Of a stretch of DNA of 15,442 bases, positions 13,418 through 15,442 are shown in pieces. The DNA lies in the NCBI GenBank assembly GCA_035526585.1, contig DATLCC010000041.1, positions 1 to 15,442 of the forward strand, written 5' to 3'. Made by a program: the position numbers and the translations under genes. Each line of letters starts with the position of its first letter. The first letter of the stretch is position 1. The stretch is from JAJPHT01 sp035526585. GTDB lineage: Archaea; Thermoplasmatota; SW-10-69-26; JACQPN01; JAJPHT01. Below the pieces are notes generated by a model, which made no database searches, had not been told where the DNA came from, and saw nothing but the letters and a program-made list of their open reading frames with translations.

Positions 13418-14494
13418 ATGGGGGACCGCACGCTCGCGTGGTGCATCGTCGCGATCCTCGTCACGATCCCGCTCTCGGGATGCACGAGCGTCGTGCACGC
13501 CGGCTCGGACGGGTACGGCGAGACGTGGCCGCTCGCGATGATCCAGGCGGACACGCTCCACGAGCGCGGCCTCACGGGAAAGGGCGTGAAGGTCGCCATC
13601 ATCGACACCGGCATCGAGCTCACGCACAAGGAGTTCGTGGGAGTGCCGGTCGAGTGGGCCGACCTCGTGAACGGCAAGGACCGCGCGTACGACGACAACG
13701 GTCACGGCACGCACGTCGCGGGGATCATCGCCGCGCAGGGCACGTGGAACACGATGCTCTCCGGCTTCCGCCTGAAGGGCGTGGCACCCGGCGTCTCGCT
13801 CATCGTCATCAAGGCGATCGATTCGGGCGGCAAGGGGGACGAGACGCGCGTCGCGCGCGGAGTGAACACGGCGGTGAACGCCGGCGCCGACATCATCGTG
13901 CTGTCGTTGGGCGGCGACACGCGCCCCATCTTCGGCACGAACACGGAAGAGGCCGTGCGCAACGCGGTCTCCAAAGGCGTCTACGTCGTCGCCGCCGCCG
14001 GCAACACGCAGGAGGGGCAGACGAGCTGCACGGTGTCGAGCCCCGCGAGCGATCCGAGCGTCATCGCGGTGGGCGCCGTCACGCGCGACGAGGCGATCGG
14101 CGCCTTCTCCTGCCACGGCAGCGGGAAGGAGGGGGGCGGCAGCGTGCTCCCCGGGATCCCCTCGCCCGTGACGAGCGCGAAGGATCCCGACAAGAAGCCC
14201 GAGGTCGTGGCGCCCGGCGTCGATATCACCTCGACCTGGAAGGACGGCGGCTACGCCTCCGCGACGGGCACCTCGCAGGCCGCGCCCATGGTGGGCGGGA
14301 TCCTGGCGCTGCTTCTTGAAGCGAAACCGTCGCTCGCCAACCGCAACGACGACACCGTGCGCGCGGTGAAGGAGAAGCTCATGACGACGTCGAAGAAGAT
14401 CGGCCCCCTCGCCGGCAAGGGCCCGAGCGCGCACGACGACGCATACGGCTACGGCCTCATCCAAGGGGCTTTGCTGGTGGACAGCCTCGGCTGA
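13418..14494 (+). CDS. subtilisin-like serine protease (S8 family), probable lipoprotein
   Basis: From ATG at 13418 the product is 358 residues; an ATG at 13403 adds five. The N-terminus is a lipoprotein-type signal, MGDRTLAWCIVAILVTIPLSGC, with the lipobox cysteine at position 22, so the enzyme is probably tethered to the outer face of the membrane. The catalytic triad is complete: Asp63 in VAIIDTGIELTHKEF, His96 in NGHGTHVAGI and Ser286 in GTSQAAPMVGG, with the oxyanion Asn196 in VAAAGNTQEG. Between signal and catalytic domain there are only about 20 residues (VVHAGSDGYGETWPLAMIQADTL begins this stretch), so no sizeable inhibitory propeptide is evident. Two further cysteines flank CTVSSPASDPS and FSCHGSG. 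Substrate is unknown. The DUF1611 gene follows after six bases, implying co-transcription. Confidence 0.93.
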   Translation: MGDRTLAWCIVAILVTIPLSGCTSVVHAGSDGYGETWPLAMIQADTLHERGLTGKGVKVAIIDTGIELTHKEFVGVPVEWADLVNGKDRAYDDNGHGTHVAGIIAAQGTWNTMLSGFRLKGVAPGVSLIVIKAIDSGGKGDETRVARGVNTAVNAGADIIVLSLGGDTRPIFGTNTEEAVRNAVSKGVYVVAAAGNTQEGQTSCTVSSPASDPSVIAVGAVTRDEAIGAFSCHGSGKEGGGSVLPGIPSPVTSAKDPDKKPEVVAPGVDITSTWKDGGYASATGTSQAAPMVGGILALLLEAKPSLANRNDDTVRAVKEKLMTTSKKIGPLAGKGPSAHDDAYGYGLIQGALLVDSLG

Positions 14495-14500
14495 CGCAGC

Positions 14501-15442
14501 ATGCGCCTCGCGCTCCTTGCGCACGACAAGTTCGCCCCGGGCTCCGCCAAGACCGCGCAGGGCGCGATCGTCTACGCCAAGAACGGCTGGAGCGGCGACG
14601 AGGTCGTCTGCGTGATCGACCGCTCGAAGGCGGGACGCGACGCGGGCGACTTCATCGACGCCGCCCGCGGCATCCCCATCGTCGCGTCCGCCGCCCAGGC
14701 CCTGCCGTTGGCCCCCGATGCCCTCGTCATCGGGATCGCCCCCGTGGGTGGCGCGCTTCCGGCGGACTGGCGGGAGGACCTGGAGGTCGCGCTCGCGGCC
14801 GGCGTCCGCGTGATCTCCGGACTGCACACGGCGCTGCGCCCTGCATTCCCGACGCACGCTTCGCATATCCGCGACGTGCGGCACGAGCATCCGCCGCAGC
14901 GCATCACCACCGGCGACGGGATGTACGTCGACAGCCTCGTCGTGACGCTCGGCGGCACCGACTGCAACTCGGGGAAGATGACGACGTCGGTCGAGCTTGT
15001 GCGCGAGGCGCGCCGGCGCGGGCTCACCGCGGCCTTCGTCGCCACGGGCCAGACGGGCATCATGATCGGCTGCGACGCCGGCGCGCCGCTCGACGCGCTC
15101 GTGTCCGACTTCGTGGCTGGGGCGACCGAGGAGCTCGTGCTGCAGGCCGCCCAGAAGCGGCCCGATCTCATCGTCGTCGAAGGCCAGGGCACGCTCACGC
15201 ACCCCGCGTACAGCGGCGTGACGGCGAGCCTGCTCCACGGCTCGATGGCCGACGTCCTCGTGCTCGCGGACGAGCCGAGCCGCCTGGTCCTCCGCATGCC
15301 GCCGGGACCCGTCGAGTTCCGCAAGCCCTCGCTCGCCTTCGAGCGCGATCTGAACGAAATGCACATGGCCGCGACCACGAGCGCGAAGGTGGGCGCGATC
15401 GCGCTGATGACGCCCGGCCTCTCGACGCGCGAGTACGAGGAC
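14501..15442 (+). CDS. DUF1611 family protein (DgcN-like), 3' end outside the window
   Basis: The frame opens at ATG 14501 and is still open at the window edge, showing 314 residues of a family usually about 330-360 long. An N-terminal Rossmann-like part (MRLALLAHDKFAPGSAKTAQ, then VIGIAPVGGALP) precedes the DUF1611 C-terminal P-loop domain: GGTDCNSGKMTT (residues 151-162, with Lys159), a VATGQTGIMIG strand, and VVEGQGTLTHPAYSG near the end. The bacterial member DgcN acts with the enolase-like DgcA in D-glutamate breakdown as an N-acetyltransferase; whether this archaeal protein does the same is not shown, and a DgcA-like gene directly downstream would support it. Only six bases separate it from the subtilase stop codon, so the two are probably on one transcript. 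Confidence 0.88.
   Translation, partial: MRLALLAHDKFAPGSAKTAQGAIVYAKNGWSGDEVVCVIDRSKAGRDAGDFIDAARGIPIVASAAQALPLAPDALVIGIAPVGGALPADWREDLEVALAAGVRVISGLHTALRPAFPTHASHIRDVRHEHPPQRITTGDGMYVDSLVVTLGGTDCNSGKMTTSVELVREARRRGLTAAFVATGQTGIMIGCDAGAPLDALVSDFVAGATEELVLQAAQKRPDLIVVEGQGTLTHPAYSGVTASLLHGSMADVLVLADEPSRLVLRMPPGPVEFRKPSLAFERDLNEMHMAATTSAKVGAIALMTPGLSTREYED

Noticed and set aside
12968..15364. 798-residue minus-strand open frame across the subtilase and DUF1611 genes
   Set aside because: It is antisense to two genes with complete catalytic motifs and shows only His/Arg/Asp-rich shadow composition.

Overview
The window looks like a GC-rich archaeal chromosome segment. The strongest taxonomic marks are a fused Kae1-Bud32 (tRNA t6A synthesis) gene, archaeal-type core promoters (a purine-led element followed by a T/A box) sitting about 29 bases in front of several start codons, and a membrane-anchored tandem winged-helix regulator. 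The cytoplasmic proteins keep plenty of lysine and are not acidified, which argues against a haloarchaeon. A high-GC member of Thermoplasmatota is my best guess, but it is an inference from gene types, not a measured placement.

Layout. Bases 1-3024: the 3' part of kae1-bud32, a convergent small secreted protein, a secreted lysyl oxidase family protein with its copper and cofactor residues intact, and an XTP/dITP pyrophosphatase. Bases 3125-7062: four plus-strand housekeeping-type genes, namely a PlsC-like acyltransferase, a YcaQ/AlkX-type DNA glycosylase, a TerC membrane protein and an Mrp/NBP35 Fe-S carrier ATPase. The first two share near-identical promoter regions. Bases 7063-8214: two minus-strand genes (a two-helix membrane protein and a small secreted protein) separated and flanked by unusual short-unit inverted arrays. 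Bases 8215-11580: a cystathionine beta-synthase/cysteine synthase with CBS domains, then a large, acidic, cysteine-paired secreted protein with an EF-hand-like loop, its own promoter, a Shine-Dalgarno sequence and a clear hairpin/T-tract terminator. Bases 11585-13211: a minus-strand multi-helix membrane protein divergent from a membrane-tethered tandem winged-helix regulator. Bases 13212-15442: another 9-base-unit inverted array, a lipobox-carrying subtilisin-like protease, and 6 bases later the start of a DUF1611 (DgcN-like) protein that runs off the end.

How it fits together. There is no single large operon; most genes have their own promoter. A theme is the cell surface: five exported or surface-anchored proteins (lysyl oxidase, two small four-cysteine proteins, the acidic EF-hand protein, the subtilase lipoprotein) plus a regulator with an external domain and cytoplasmic DNA-binding domains. 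No tRNA, rRNA, CRISPR array, transposase or prophage gene was seen. The least explained structures are three inverted arrays built from phased 9-base or 6-base units in intergenic DNA.
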